From: an uncultured Flavobacteriaceae bacterium
Lineage (GTDB): Bacteria; Bacteroidota; Bacteroidia; Flavobacteriales; Flavobacteriaceae
Assembly (NCBI GenBank): GCA_943789455.1
Contig: CALSUE010000003.1
Coordinates: 1-64,000 of the forward strand
Length of the DNA stretch: 64,000 nt
Direction: 5' to 3'
A model generated the notes under the pieces. The model worked only from the letters and a program-made list of their open reading frames with translations, was not told where the DNA came from and searched no databases. Positions 63,408-64,000 of this stretch are shown piece after piece (position 1 is the first letter of the stretch; each line of letters begins with the position of its first letter). The position numbers and the translations under genes were made by a program.

Positions 63408-64000
63408 TCAATCATATGATTGATGAATGTAATTTGCATATTTGTTTTGATATTCTTTTTCACCAGTTTTATAATAATTAACCGCACCATTAACTCTCAT
63501 ATAAAAATGATCTAGAGAAATTAACTCTAGTATTTTACCTCGAAACAAATGATCTCTAACTGGACCTTTTACACCAGCAAAATAAAATAAAATACCTTTT
63601 TTACTATAAAATCTAATTCTTTCCTTTAACATTTCTACTCCAGAACTGTCAACTCTATTGATACTTTCAGCATCTAAAACAATAAGTTTTAATTCATGAC
63701 CTTTTTCTTCTACCATCAACTCCAAAGTTTCAATAAAATAACTCGCATTTGCATAAAATAACTGAGCATCAAATCTAAAAACTAATACCTCAGTGTCTAA
63801 AATTACATCAGTAAAACGCTCTTTATTTCTGTAAAAATCTGAATCTGGAACTTTTCCTAACTCAGTTACATAAGGTCTAGATGTTCTAAAAATTAAAATA
63901 ACTAATGAAAGACCTACACCAATCATAATTCCATACTCGATTCCAAATAATAATGTTGAAAAGAAAGTTGCAATGAGTAGCCAAAAATCTAAGTTATTTG
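63408..64000 (-). CDS. SulP-family anion transporter, C-terminal part (cut by window edge)
   Basis: The frame is open to the right edge; about 197 codons are visible. The first residues seen (NNLDFWLLIATFFSTLLFG) are the last membrane helices. A STAS domain follows, with LVFRFDAQLFYANASYF and LIVLDAESINRVDSSGVEML. SulP proteins carry sulfate, bicarbonate or other anions. Position ahead of the persulfide-oxidising genes suggests sulfate or sulfite movement. It starts beyond 64000. Confidence 0.9.
   Translation of the reverse strand, partial: NNLDFWLLIATFFSTLLFGIEYGIMIGVGLSLVILIFRTSRPYVTELGKVPDSDFYRNKERFTDVILDTEVLVFRFDAQLFYANASYFIETLELMVEEKGHELKLIVLDAESINRVDSSGVEMLKERIRFYSKKGILFYFAGVKGPVRDHLFRGKILELISLDHFYMRVNGAVNYYKTGEKEYQNKYANYIHQSYD

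Noticed and set aside
1..64000. tRNA, rRNA or other structural RNA genes
   Set aside because: No cloverleaf or rRNA signature noticed on either strand by reading; only the TPP riboswitch was convincing. A covariance-model scan was not possible.

Overview
The window looks like a chromosome segment from a marine member of the Flavobacteriaceae (Bacteroidota). The DNA is A+T-rich and most genes lack Shine-Dalgarno sequences. Many genes instead carry the Bacteroidota -7 box TAnnTTTG upstream. The gene content fits: a complete Na+-translocating NADH:quinone reductase (Nqr) operon, a type IX secretion (T9SS) plug protein, a T9SS type-B cargo protein, SusC/RagA-style TonB-dependent uptake under a TPP riboswitch, and many families seen mainly in Bacteroidota (DUF6029, DUF5916, DUF3127, Omp28-like). 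I saw no rRNA, tRNA, CRISPR array, transposase or integrase.

Layout. 1-4.5 kb: the flavin transferase ApbE, an OmpA-like lipoprotein, a DEAD-box helicase with a small partner gene, and a Cys-containing conserved protein. 4.5-10.6 kb: nqrABCDEF on the minus strand. 10.7-12 kb: T9SS plug protein. 12.3-13.9 kb: pruA. 14-17.6 kb: a divergent Omp28-like lipoprotein / TlpA thioredoxin / DUF6029 locus. 17.8-22.6 kb: a DUF5916 barrel protein and a large secreted zinc metalloprotease. 22.6-26 kb: DUF3127, flavin reductase, histidine kinase, HIT protein, greA. 26.2-31.6 kb: a Rieske-like lipoprotein lacking its ligand histidines, purK-purE, M3 peptidase, glycosyltransferase. 31.7-33.1 kb: lpdA. 33.2-39.1 kb: a tightly overlapping operon of pabB-like, small protein, lipase-like hydrolase, tilS, dsbD-like and small membrane protein. 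39.2-41.8 kb: PEP carboxylase.

41.8-54.3 kb is the accessory part. It holds an N-terminal remnant of what looks like a restriction helicase, a cassette of small secreted proteins (one built of SQFDA repeats) with a putative secreted metalloprotease, an 1118-aa T9SS type-B protein, and a DASS-family anion symporter. It ends with a 5.1-kb segment encoding a membrane propeller/AraC-type regulator, a Wza-like export lipoprotein and a Wzc-like tyrosine autokinase. That segment is flanked by two 50-bp direct repeats (46/50 identical), which are copies of the ahcY terminator and 3' end.

54.3-64 kb: ahcY, a phosphopantetheinyl transferase, a YkoF-like/PnuC-like/NadR-like cluster that I read as thiamine salvage, arfB, a small XRE regulator, a TPP riboswitch with its TonB-dependent receptor, and a sulfur operon (SulP transporter, MBL-fold double rhodanese, rhodanese lipoprotein) that runs off the right edge.

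Functionally, Nqr plus ApbE gives sodium-coupled respiration. PEP carboxylase, LpdA and PruA are central and amino-acid metabolism. T9SS plug and cargo, the export pair and the secreted proteases serve the cell surface. The right end is devoted to vitamin B1 and sulfur handling.
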